From assembly GCA_004352715.1 (NCBI GenBank), contig SCFE01000075.1, forward strand, positions 421,783-485,782: a stretch of 64,000 bases of DNA. The letters run 5' to 3'. This DNA is from Hofstenia miamia (lineage: Eukaryota > Xenacoelomorpha > Acoela). A program made the position numbers and the translations under genes. Under the pieces are notes generated by a model that was not told the DNA's origin, made no database searches, and saw only the letters and a program-made list of their open reading frames with translations. Numbering within the stretch: position 1 is the stretch's first letter; the number at the start of each line of letters is the position of its first letter. Positions 32,409 through 43,665 of the stretch are shown in pieces.

Positions 32409-32837
32409 CTGCAATGAAAAACTAAAAAAATGTATTTAAAAAGGGTTTTATACAAATATAAAACATTAAAAGCCATTAATTGAATAAGAGAACTTTTGGT
32501 ATTTAGACTCTTGCTATGTACCGAACAAGGAGTACATAATAACAGAACATGACACCGAAGATATTATTTAAAACTTAAGGGCTGGCTTGATAATTTAATA
32601 ATTTTGTTGCAAAATCGAGCAGTGTGACAGATGTTGTTTACGTTTTTATTCCCATCTAATTCGTAATAATATTTACATGTCTTGAAAAACATGGTGCTTT
32701 ATGATTGTGAGAAATTATTTGATTGATGTAGGATAAATCATTCCCATTGGATAAAATACAAATGCTGTTGATGTTGTTTACCCAAATATAATCAGTAAAT
32801 AATCAGTAAAATACTCATTATTAGTTTACCAATTGTA

Positions 32838-33256
32838 ATGGGGAAGAAATGTTCTGTTGGTGGATGCAAAACCAGATGTGATACTATCAGAAATGAGTCC
32901 ATTGTAACGTTAAACAAAAGCATTTCAAATTACAGTTTTCCAAAAGACCCTGAAAGTGTCGTAGATGGCTAAATGCGCTTCCAAATATCATTGATTGCAA
33001 AAACTTAACAATCAACATGGGCGTTTGCCGAAAGCACTGGCCCTACAATGCTATTTTTAAAAGAAGTGGAGTTCCTGCAAACCCTCCTTCTGTTTTTCCC
33101 AACGTGCCGCCTTCCATTATTCCTACTCCAGCTGCAAATGTTCGCAGTACTGCCAAATCTTCAAGTGCGTCAAGAAATTCACAGCCAAATGAGATTAACA
33201 CTTTTTTGTATTTAGACGTTATGAAAGCCAAAGAGTTTGAAGAGGAATTAAAAAAA
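32838..33256 (+). pseudogene. P-element transposase, THAP zinc finger region
   Basis: ATG at 32838 begins MGKKCSVGGCKTRC, the first Cys pair of a C2CH THAP finger. FPKDPES follows, then a one-base shift near 32957 leads to RRWLNALPN and later VCRKHWP with the Cys-His pair. A Ser/Pro-rich linker (PSVFPNVPPSIIPTPAANV) and a Lys/Glu-rich start of a probable coiled coil run into the gap. THAP domains bind the element's end sequences. The shift may be real or a sequencing error; the frame is otherwise open. Confidence 0.8.
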
Positions 33257-33650
33257 NNNNNNNNNNNNNNNNNNNNNNNNNNNNNNNNNNNNNNNNNNNN
33301 NNNNNNNNNNNNNNNNNNNNNNNNNNNNNNNNNNNNNNNNNNNNNNNNNNNNNNNNNNNNNNNNNNNNNNNNNNNNNNNNNNNNNNNNNNNNNNNNNNNN
33401 NNNNNNNNNNNNNNNNNNNNNNNNNNNNNNNNNNNNNNNNNNNNNNNNNNNNNNNNNNNNNNNNNNNNNNNNNNNNNNNNNNNNNNNNNNNNNNNNNNNN
33501 NNNNNNNNNNNNNNNNNNNNNNNNNNNNNNNNNNNNNNNNNNNNNNNNNNNNNNNNNNNNNNNNNNNNNNNNNNNNNNNNNNNNNNNNNNNNNNNNNNNN
33601 NNNNNNNNNNNNNNNNNNNNNNNNNNNNNNNNNNNNNNNNNNNNNNNNNN
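33257..33650. other. assembly gap (394 N)
   Basis: Inside the P-element transposase; it hides the end of the linker and the following part of the protein. Confidence 1.
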
Positions 33651-33992
33651 ATAAAATTTTGGAGTCAACTTACCGAACTTATACATTACGTTTCGTCTGA
33701 CTTCTGTATTACAAATATCAGTGAAGATATGCATAATAAGTCATGCTTCCTAGCAAATAACATTCGCTTCCTATCAAACAACATTCACCTCTTGAATAAA
33801 CAAAGAAATGGTCGTATATATAGCATGGATGATTTTTTGACTGCTTTTACGTGGTATTCTGTCTCCAGATCATTGTATGCTAAACTTCGACAAAACCTTC
33901 TGTTACCATCAGTGCGTACCTTAGTTAGGCAACTATATATGTTGTATGAAATAATTGCGGAATTATTGCTCTATTCATATATATGCATATAA
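33651..33992 (+). pseudogene. P-element transposase, middle region
   Basis: A frame open straight from the gap to a stop at 33990. Reads NKQRNGRIYSMDDFLTAFTW, then SRSLYAKLRQNLLLPSVRTL. RNGxxYSxxxxxxAxxxxxxSRxxYxxLRxxxxLPSxxTL is the conserved helical segment before the catalytic RNase-H-like domain of P-type transposases. After PSVRTLVRQ the family similarity fades. Confidence 0.75.
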
Positions 33993-34234
33993 TTCGCGTA
34001 AGTATAACCTATTAGTGTATCATTTAGCTCTTGCATTTTTCAAAATTTATTAAAATAGCATCAGAGTATAATTATATGCAGGCAATCTATAATTGCCCAA
34101 CTTAGGTGCGCACCTTGCAACGAATAACGTCGGTTTACAAATCTACAAAAGACAACGACTTTTTTATTTCATTTTTTCTAAATACCTTCGCGATCAAAAA
34201 ACTGTTGGTTAATTATTGATGAAATTTATATTAA

Positions 34235-34973
34235 GCCGTCATTGGTGTACAGAGGAGGCAGCATCTTTGGTCAAGCTTTGGACGATGTTAACAAATTAGC
34301 TCACACAATACTCGCGATAATGGTCAAGCCTTTCTTTTCCAATTCATGTCGTCATAATTTCATTTTATCATCTTTTTTTCAACAAGATTATCTTGAAGGT
34401 CACTTTGGCCATTTTCGACAGTCTTCGGGTGGCAACTATTACATTACAACCGCAGATGTAATGTTTACTCATAACATAGAGCAAAAAGTTAGGGGAGCAT
34501 TTTAGTTGGTCTGACTTCATTCTTGCCATTTATGTACTCTTCAATTTCTTGAAGATGATGTTAATATATTAGATAATTTAATGAACTACGTCAGTGAAAT
34601 TAGCTCAGATGAAAAGAGGTGTCTCTATTACATTTGTGGATATGTTGCTTCAACAGAAATACTGCTTTTGTCGCATGAACATCCGTCTGAACCCGATGCC
34701 TTTTTTACTAAATTAAACCGAGGAGGATTACACCATCCATCACATGATTTTGTGGAATACGTGTTTTGCTGCTACTCTTACTTTACCAAATCTAAAACGC
34801 AATATTGCCGGAATCGTTTATATAATTGTCTTCAAAAAATTGGTGATGTTGTTCAGTTTAGGTCTACACCAAAATCTGTACTTATGAAGTTGGTTAATAT
34901 TTTTCTTAAAGGACTATCGGTTTTGAATAAGGCACAGCAAAGTAATGCTAGAAAGTTAACCAAATTTGCATAA
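34235..34973 (+). pseudogene. P-element transposase, C-terminal region
   Basis: Two open pieces. 34242-34505 contains FFQQDYLEGHFGHFRQSSGG and NYYITTADVMFTHNI, the P-type block around QDxLExxFGxxRxxGG near the last catalytic acidic residue. After a stop, 34581-34973 has DEKRCLYYICGYVA, RGGLHHPS and a Cys/Lys-rich tail. The section between 33992 and 34235 that should carry the first catalytic Asp is not recognisable, so this copy is probably inactive unless introns explain the breaks. Confidence 0.75.
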
Positions 34974-35330
34974 GCAATTTAAATTTTGTAAAATGAATAT
35001 AATCTTTAATGCTTTTTAATCAAGGCGTAATTTACCTGTTATCTTACATGTAACATTTGATTTTTATTTATAAAATAATGATGTCGCATTACAATACTGA
35101 TGTAGCTATTAGATATATATAGTGATTTTGTTATTTTAAAAACATCTAAATGCTATAAATTTCATTGTGTATGAAAAATATCATTTTGGCATGAAAATGC
35201 AAAATATTGAGCCAGCCCTCAAAAGTTTTAAGCGAGATTTTCGGTGTCATGTCCTGTTATTATGTACTCCTTGGTACCGAATATATACATATATTGTTAT
35301 TGAATACAAATTTTTACATTTAGCCCATTT

Positions 35331-35706
35331 ACGCCTACTGTCCTATTATAGGACAGTCGTTTTTTCAAGCGAAGATACGTTACACCTGAAATATGCAACT
35401 AATTATTTAAATGTTGAACTTTGATTATAAGTCTACTTTTGATTTGTTTTTGAATGAAATTTCCCAACATAGTGTGCATCGAATGCCTGAAAAGTGAGCA
35501 GTTTTTAACTTTTTATTGGTATTTTTTGAATTTATATATATATATATATATGTATTGCCATATAGGCTATCATAAAAAATTCTGAATTCCTAAGCTCGTT
35601 TATACAAAGTAGTAGTAGTGTGGTACAAGCAATTTATCAAAAATTGGATAATGCATTGTAAAAAATAAAATTATTATTAGCTATTCTATAATAGGATAGT
35701 AGGCGT
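35331..35706. repeat. inverted repeat pair with self-complementary ends
   Basis: ACGCCTACTGTCCTATTATAGGACAGT (35331-35357) is mirrored by ACGCCTACTATCCTATTATAGAATAG read inverted at 35706-35681. Each copy can itself fold as a hairpin (ACTGTCCTA / TAGGACAGT). The pair encloses 376 bp beside the P element. It may be a MITE; no duplication was found. Confidence 0.45.
35533..35551. repeat. (TA)n microsatellite
   Basis: Short TA tract inside the inverted repeat pair. Confidence 0.9.
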
Positions 35707-35834
35707 CGTCCAAAAAGAAACGAAGTTCAATATAATTTTCATGTATTTTTTATAAAATGTGAAATAGTGCATGCTAAGATAATTGTTGTTCCCAGATTCG
35801 TTGGTTTTGTTAGTGACGATATTGGGTAACGATT

Positions 35835-36175
35835 AACAGATGAGCAAATGCAATCAGTGAAACACGATTTGTAAACAGAGCACGATCATTTCAAAGCTCG
35901 TGGTTTAAAAAATTTAAGTGGCTGAAATCTATTCATAGAGATGCTGCATTTTGTTTTCCTTGCAGAATGTTTCCACAACCAAGTAAAATTTCACATGAAC
36001 AAGCTTTTAAAGTAACAGGACATTGTAATTGGAAGAAGGCTATGGGTATAAAAGAGAATTAAAATACAATTGACACTGAATTCCAAAGAAATTATTTCAG
36101 ACAAAAGTACGCGATAATGGTTGATGAAACAAAGGACTTTAGTCGACTATATATCATTGTACTTCGTAAAAATGA
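35835..36175 (+). pseudogene. hAT transposase remnant (TTF-type zinc finger class)
   Basis: LTDEQMQSVKHDL, then after a shift RSFQSSWFKKFKWLKSIHRD, AAFCFPCRMF and GHCNWKKAMG: the TTF-type zinc finger (CxxC pair) at the start of hAT proteins of the ZMYM1-like group. Then, after an internal deletion, QKYAIMVDETKDFSRLYIIV, where the Asp in VDET is the first catalytic residue. It ends in a (TA)n tract. Only two short pieces of a protein of roughly 600-800 residues survive. Confidence 0.75.
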
Positions 36176-36176
36176 T

Positions 36177-36179
<3 letters not shown>

Positions 36180-36207
<28 letters not shown>

Positions 36208-37150
36208 ATGTCGCTATGTAAGTTCGAAATGCTCAAAAAGTGCCCATAGCGACATATGAAAAAAAAATGAGCTGAATTCTCCAGAGATAATTTCTGTATG
36301 ACATTGGATGGCGATGAATCGTTTTATTTATTAAAATTTTAACTATCTTTGTGCAATATAATCTAAGTTTGCCAACTTCAAATAGTAGTGTGTACATCCA
36401 TTTCCATCCCTGCGCACGTGATAATCTTTTTATCATTGAATTTTTTAACAGCAAAAAAGTCTTGCTGGTACATATAGACATATATGTATTACAAAATGTA
36501 AATAGTGACATAAAATAACTATTTGTATATACGGTATATACTAAATATTTTTCATTACATACAACATCTCTCACCTCAACTGCGGTTGCAATCTTGTCGT
36601 GATATTTATCCCAAGGAACCTCAAAGTATTGGTCATCGGTGTCTTCCTCACCACAATAGACGACTGCGACAACAAGGGATAGCAAAATAAAGTACTTCAT
36701 TATGATATTCTAAAATTTTAATTACTGATAAGTTCTTCAAATTTTAACGAGGATGTATGAAATATTTTCATTGTATTTCGAAAAAACATTTAGAAATATT
36801 GAGATTCAGAAATTATAGAAAAAACTAATATCGATACTTTTGATATAAATATCATAGTTAAGTTTTCAAAATATTAGGCTTCTGTGACTGTGGAACAATT
36901 CCGTCTCAGACGATTAAATATTTCAGTGGGGCTATGAATAGTCTGCACGGAGATTCCAGTTTTAGAATAAAATTTTGGAGGTTTTTGCCTTTGAACATCA
37001 TAAGAGCATTGAACAACAAAACGATATGGAAGTGGCATGACAGGAGGTTGGGACGAAATCCTAAGGAATTACTTTTAACTGGTAAAAATGAAATTCTATG
37101 CATAAATCATATTTCACAATAACAACGTTTTAAGATTATTATCTGAAATT
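36180..37150. repeat. segmental duplication, copy B (exon-1 block)
   Basis: Counterpart of 6860-7950. It includes the signal-peptide exon, part of its intron, and about 440 bp of upstream flank where the promoter should lie. Flank similarity fades after about 37150. Confidence 0.75.
36575..36700 (-). CDS. secreted/GPI-anchored protein gene, signal-peptide exon
   Basis: Forty-two codons from ATG to GAG before the donor GTGAGA, phase 0. MKYFILLSLVVAVVYC is a signal peptide ending at a cysteine. The mature N-terminus is acidic (GEEDTDDQYFEVPWDKYHDK). ATG chosen because the signal peptide begins at it and the duplicated copy at 7466 keeps it. With exons at 32408, 30635, 27997 and 27595 it would make a precursor of a little over 200 residues, provided the phase conflict at the second exon is resolved. 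The intron hosts the P element and hAT relic. No homologous family recognised. Confidence 0.65.
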
Positions 37151-39866
37151 TTTAGGGCAATTAAATTGTCCTCTTGCAATTAATAATTGCATTTTTTAAG
37201 TTTTAGAAAACAATAATTGCAATTTTTGCAATTAATTGCACAAGCTGCAAAAAGTTACACGTCACAAGGTAAAAATCAATAGATGATTTGCTGAACAGTA
37301 TATGGGCCCCAAAAACTCTTGTTTACCATAAGAAACAGCTCGGATTCCAGATGCATTGTTAGGAGTTTCTTCCAATAGTCACTGAAAATACACTTTGTCT
37401 GGCTGAAAAGCCTCTTAGCACGATTAGACGTAGGGGTTATCCACGATAAATCCCCAAAACAATAATTGTAAAAAATGGACAATTAATAATTGCATATTTT
37501 CACGCTTTTACACTCAATGATTGATTTAAAAACATTGTCAATTATTGTTTTTACCGTTATTAATAGTACACCCCTGTGCTAGATACACTTTATCTCAATA
37601 TTGAATAAACAATTAAGCAATCATACTTAATTGTGAACTATAGCACAACCCATAACGAAAATTTTCAATTGTGAAGAAGTAAAATTTATGATAGTTTATT
37701 TCAACCGAAATGACAAAATTAATTCTTAAAGGACACTGTCCTATGACAGTAATAAAAAGTACATAATTCGAATTGTCTACACATGACTCTTATTTTAATT
37801 TAATTTGTTTAGCTTACACATGTATAACGCTATGGAAAAACAATTTTGAAGAAAAAATTGAAAAATATTCTTCTCACTAATTGTTCAGTTTTATTGAAAA
37901 TTGAAACACGTTTAGGCAAAAGATTTTGCAACAAGTACATAAGCTTAGTTATGAAACAATTTTACATCTTAGGTGACAATAATCAACTGATTCCAATAAT
38001 TTGGCACAAGTGATTAGGGTAGGCAAAATATTTATTTTTTAAAATTATGAAGAACCCAGTTGCAATAGCCAAACTGTAATTACACTTGCGATGTTCATTT
38101 GATGAGGGAAAAACCAGGGTTGAGTAGTGCGTTGAGTTTAGCAATGCGCAAAAAATATTTCGTTGTGAAAGTAATCAAATTGCATAGACTTACATTGTTG
38201 AGTTGAATCCCAGCCCAGACTCTGGTTCCATCAACATTTCATGTAGGTTTGATATATTTTATCAATACGGTGTTCAATGTTTCTCAAAGACTCATTATTT
38301 GGCATACATGCCTGGTCTATCTCAGATAATTGCTAAGTGTACTCATGGCGAAAATTCTGCGGCCTTAGTTTATGCATCATCGCTAAATTTAAATCCAGTA
38401 ATTTCCCCTACAATATCAATGGTTTCAGTTGATGAAATAAAAAATTTTTCAAAAAAAATAAATATGTAGCCTGCCTGAAATTCTTCTTTAAAACAACAAA
38501 TATTTCGGGAAATCATAAAAAAATAATGGCTAGGAGATGGCAATAGTTTATCGATCCTGTGCATTATTAAAATAATTTAACTTATAATCCAACCCTGGGT
38601 CATTATGATAAATTATTTACTAAAAATATTAAATATATTTTACTAAAAATATTGGTTTCAAGAAGTTTCAAAAGTTTTTAAAGTCTTTGTTTTAAACATG
38701 CATCACTTAGTGCAATTATAATCTTCAATCTCAATTAATTTATGAATACATAACATATTTTCAAGTTTAATATTTTAGTGAAAATTAACCCTGTTCCTGA
38801 GTGTTATCAAATTAAAGAATGAAAAGATGCTGAAATAAAAGATTGAACGCTTCAATATGCCGATTGGAGAAAAGATGTTAAATTCTATGAAAAGAAATGA
38901 TTAAAGCATGAATCATTAATGTAATTAGAAATCTAATTCCTAGGGGAACACTCGAAGCAAATAGAAATCAAATGGAGAGTCTTAATGACCAATGCACGTT
39001 TCAAACTTGGTTTGTCATAAAATTTTTTAATGTATTTATAATGGTAATTGAAATGTTAAAAACCGATTAATGTCTTGCAAGAAATTTGAAATAAAAAATT
39101 AAATTTAATATTTTTGACATTTTTAATTAGTGAATTAAAATGTTTTCTGAATTATATTTCAGCAAGCGTTTAATGTTATATCTTATACAATATGTAAGTT
39201 ATTTCGAAATCATAAAATATTTTTCAGAAATTTGTTAAAAACTAGCTGCTTAATTGTGGATAAATGAACGCATAAAGTGTTAAATTTGTAGTAATCAACA
39301 TTGCAGCACATTCTTTTTTATAAATATTAAATAAATAGAGCCAGGCCTTAAGAATTATTAAGGATTTAGTGAAAATGAGTTTAAAATATTCCGACATGGT
39401 TCTTAAATTTCTGTAAGTCAAATAGTGTTTATGAGAGGGAATCAGACGTATCAATATTTGAAAGGTCAAAATTTTCATACACACAAAACTTAAAAGCCAG
39501 GAATTTTGAAAAATACAAAATCCCGACATTTTACCAACGTTAGGTTTTCAATAATCTCTGAATTAATATTTTAAGCCTCCGGTTGATTCTTAAATATTTT
39601 TTATAAAAAAGAGTGTATTAAAGTATTGACAGCCAAGTATTTGAAGGGAGATGTACCACATACGACACAGATTTCAAAACTAAGTGTTTTTATAATCTTA
39701 ACGAATAAACATAGAGAAAAAAGCAAGATATATACAGGAATTTTTCTTAGATAAAGTCTTTGTTTCAATCAATTAAGTCGATTTAATTTGAAGTTTCTGT
39801 AGCATTCAAGAACAGGAAAAGTTCTGCAATAGGCAATATCAATACCATTGCAAAGACAGATAAGTC
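37151..39866. other. AT-rich stretch, no gene seen
   Basis: Runs of ATTGCAATTTTTGCAATTAATTGC near 37175-37250 are locally repetitive. Open frames at 38203-38469 and elsewhere overlap on both strands and look random. Confidence 0.4.
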
Positions 39867-39874
39867 ATTGAACC

Positions 39875-40143
39875 CAGCGGCGCGTTTAGGATTTTAAAAA
39901 ACGGGCGAGGCTGAAACCCATTTTTTACAAAAAAAATGTCAACAAGTTTTTTGAACAAAATAAATTTACACAAAACGCAATCGTCTGTTTTTAGCAGCAA
40001 ATCGATTGATGAAATCTTGAATTAAAGTGAGATATTTTCAATTTTAAGGAAAAGAGAACATTTTAATTAAGTGTTTACGGCTGGCCCGAAAAGATGGGGG
40101 CGGTCACCCCCCTCCCCCTGTCACCACGCTAAACGCGCCAATG
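39875..40143. mobile_element. hAT MITE (269 bp) with perfect 8-bp duplication
   Basis: Left end CAGCGGCGCGTTTAGG; right end inverted CATTGGCGCGTTTAGC. Target-site duplication ATTGAACC, exact, at 39867-39874 and 40144-40151. Non-coding, with a GC-rich segment near the right end. Confidence 0.88.
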
Positions 40144-40151
40144 ATTGAACC

Positions 40152-40945
40152 TTTCGTTGTGCGAAACCATGGTAACTAAATGATAGCGGTATTTTGAAGC
40201 GAGATACTAATTGAACACTAAAGATTTTTACGAGGATCAAATAGAGGGTATTTACCTAGTTTACATATAAAGGCTTTTATGAATACAACAGAGAAAATAA
40301 TCTAAATGCTAGTGCACGAACAATCGTCCATAGGGTGCCATTTTAGTGTTTTCAAATAAAACGAGATTCATTGAAGCTGACTTTAGCCTGGGGTATTTTT
40401 CGATTATCATTAATATTGATTGAAAAACGTTTTATAACTGTCACACTACAATCTATAAATTACTCTATTTTATTTGAAAGTTCAAACAACTATATTAAAA
40501 AACTTATTTGTAAAAATCAATATATTAATGTCAACATTAAGAGAGGGCTATGCGATGGATGAATTCATACTAGAAATAGAATGAAAATACATTATTCCAA
40601 ATTTCCTATACAAGATTTAGCATTATATATTTTTTGTAATTTTTAGACATATATATATATATAAATATTTGTTAAATATTTGTACATAAACCAATTAAAT
40701 TCATGCATTCGCTTCGGTTAAATGCGAGGATGGCAAGGCCTGTGTAAATATGTATCGTCTTGATATATATATATATATATATATATATATNNNNNNNNNN
40801 NNNNNNNNNNNNNNNNNNNNNNNNNNNNNNNNNNNNNNNNNNNNNNNNNNNNNNNNNNNNNNNNNNNNNNNNNNNNNNNNNNNNNNNNNNNNNNNNNNNN
40901 NNNNNNNNNNNNNNNNNNNNNNNNNNNNNNNNNNNNNNNNNNNNN

Positions 40946-40977
<32 letters not shown>

Positions 40978-43325
40978 AATGAAAAATAAGGAAAATCTGT
41001 ATAATCAAATTAACAAGCAGTCCTATAAAGTTCCTTTCCTTAAAAAAGCTCGGCTCGCTGACAAGTCTGTGCCAACCCACCCCTACTTGAATGTATAGCA
41101 ACTATGATTATTTGATACAGCGTTTATCGTTTTTATCACATTGAAATAAGGTAAGCATAAACGATTCCAAATTCAACCAAGAAAACTGGTGCTTATTAGA
41201 GTATTCACAGCTATAAATTTGTAAACCGTGGATTTTCGTAAGGATTACTTAGTCTAATCCCATCAAGGACTTAGTGGTGCTAACTTTGCAGTCGATAATG
41301 CCTTGTAATTTATTATGGTATAGTGTGATAAGTAAATTGAAAGTCTAAAGTAACATGCAACTTATTGTACACGTAGAAGGTCGAAGAAAATTACAAGAAT
41401 AAAATAGTGGATTGAGTGATTCAAACTAGAGATTTATTTGAATGTTATTACTAGATATCACTGGAACGCACTAGATAGAAGAATTGTAACTAGTTTATAA
41501 TCTGTGACCCAGTGATGGGTGACTATTGAATTTCCACAACGTCTTTCAATCATTGCTATATTGATTTGTCTTCCTTCAGTGTTTGCATTTAGCATGGTCT
41601 ATACGTGCCTTGGGGTGATCCCATAAGAAATAAGATCAGAAAAATGTTTCTGGTACAGATCGATTTAAACTGCACAGTAGGAATAATTTGATGCATATTC
41701 CACATTGTGAAGGGAATGTACACTGTTTGCCTAGCCTAGGCCCTGCGAGTCTGTTTTTCCTCAATGCACCTGTACGGACATGGCCCAAGAACACTAACTG
41801 TATTTATTTGTCAAGGATATTTTGCAAACGCATCCTTAGCAAAATCGAATTTGATCAAGAGATTTTTTAATCTTGTTGGCTGTTGCCTTCAAAAAGACGT
41901 TTTTCATACTTATTTTATTGAGTCATTATATTTACTACTAACCCTAATTCTAGGAATTTTTCAAAATCTAAAATAAATTTCCCAAAAAAAATTTTAAACG
42001 CTTATAAAGCACAAACTAATAAAGATATTTAAAATCTGAAAAGACCACAAAATAGAGAATTGTTTCCTCTTTCTGAACGGTAGTTGCTTTTCCCATGGAC
42101 ATTTGACCACCTCATTAATTGAACCTTATGTATGGAAGAAATTTTTGAAGATTTCTCATTGAAAAAATTTCATATTTCGATGTACTTCAGGCACAAATCT
42201 TAATGATTGCATGAGCGGGCCTAGTCATTACATGTGTCGAGTTAATTGCTTTTAATTTTTCTTAACTTGGTAAAATTGTTCAAAAATGCGGACAAATCGA
42301 TTTGTTACATAAAAGTAACACTACTAGAAATATGGTTACGGTTACTCTGTCAATAAGCGTACAAACAACGTTGCCATGATGTGTTCAACCTATTATTATC
42401 GATCTATCCTTGCAAGTAACCAGTTCACCCATGATCTCATTAAAGTACTTAGGCAATAGGCGGGATTTTAAAATTTCATCTAAACAATATCCTGTAATAT
42501 TTGATTGATTATATCATTCAAAAAACTAAAATATCTTCTAGTGATATTATAAATTTTTGTGTCATATTTGTCATGTATTTTAAGGTTATATTTGAATTTT
42601 TTTAAATGTAAACAATTATCACCCAGGATGTAAACTAAGAAGACTTTTACTGTTTAAAATGTAAAATTTAAGGAGGTTTTTCTGAAACGTTGATTTTAGG
42701 AGGGGACAAGCGCCCATCCTCCACTTCCGCGGCCATTCTTGTAAAATATGAGATGCTTAAAAGCCTGATAGAACAATTTCGGTTAAAAGTGCGAAAATCA
42801 ATTTCTGACTTGTAATCTGATTACTTGCTTATAAATTGCAGTAGACAAAACACCGCGAATGAAATAATTTGGTTTCATATTATATCCGGTAAATAAGCAA
42901 TAAACAACTACTTGCCTTTTATGAATCTAGTTAAAATATGAATGTTAGTCTTTCCAACGACTTTGATTGGTTGATCAATCGATGAATTTAAGCATTAAGT
43001 TAACACAACTGAGAAATTCAGATTTCCTGCATTGGCAGTCTCAAGAGAACGAAGATGGTCTGATGATAGAATTATCTTGAAACAATTCAAATGCTTTCTC
43101 AGAAATGTTCTGTTGCAGCGGTTAATGGAAAATATTAAAGGTTTTTCATTGTTATTTTTTACATTCACACTCATAATTTATCGAACTAGCAAAGTGCACA
43201 CAAAATTCGGATCTAAAGACGGAGAAGAAATAATCGCTGCAATCATGGATCAGAGCAATGCTTAAATTTACAATCAAATATGTAGTCATTTAATTGCATT
43301 GAGTTAAATTAACTTTATATATGTA
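40152..43325. other. gene-poor stretch with a (TA)n tract and gap
   Basis: Contains a (TA)n tract at 40763-40974 interrupted by a 155-base gap (40791-40945), and otherwise no recognised feature. A plus-strand frame at 43032-43265 (77 codons, ending MDQSNA) has reasonable composition but no recognisable domain or splice sites. A small C-rich patch occurs near 42715. Confidence 0.4.
40763..40974. repeat. (TA)n microsatellite with gap
   Basis: TA repeats on both sides of 155 N (40791-40945); the gap is very probably more of the same. Confidence 0.9.
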
Positions 43326-43329
43326 CAGC

Positions 43330-43665
43330 CAGTGTTGCACAGGCCGGAAGATTTTGATGGCCAGAGCCGGCCGGCCTGCAAAATTTCATATGTTTTCCAG
43401 CCGGTAGAGGCCTGCTACGAGTCGTAGTTGTTTCTTTACTATGACTATATTCCCTATGCATTTTGCATTGTACTTCATGCACCTAGGAAGAGATATTTCT
43501 TTTGCATTAAAGTTACTTACAGTAGCTACATTAGTTACAGTATTTACATTATTCTGTACTTGCGACCGATAAGGCCTCCAAAAATACAGCTTGTAGCCTG
43601 TCTGCCTGTAAAGCCTGCAAGCCGATCGGCCGGTTTGCAAATCTGTTTATGACTGGCTACAACTG
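43330..43665. repeat. dispersed CAGT-ended repeat, copy 1
   Basis: Begins CAGTGTTGCACAGGCCGG and ends with the complement of CAGTTGTAGCCAG. An inverted copy is at 52267-52616. The shared short frame (reading MQTGRSACRLYRQ) is only an effect of the shared repeat. hAT-like CAG ends, but no 8-bp duplication. Confidence 0.6.

Larger units (their letters stand above)
32526..35273 (+). mobile_element. P element with THAP-domain transposase
   Basis: Inverted ends of about 65 bp starting CAAGGAGTACATAATAACAG, with few mismatches, flanked by an exact 8-bp duplication GTACCGAA (32518-32525 and 35274-35281). CA termini and 8-bp duplications are P-superfamily properties. Total 2748 bp including a 394-base gap. 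It lies in the first long intron of the minus-strand secreted-protein gene, in opposite orientation. The identical duplications indicate a fairly recent insertion. Confidence 0.92.
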
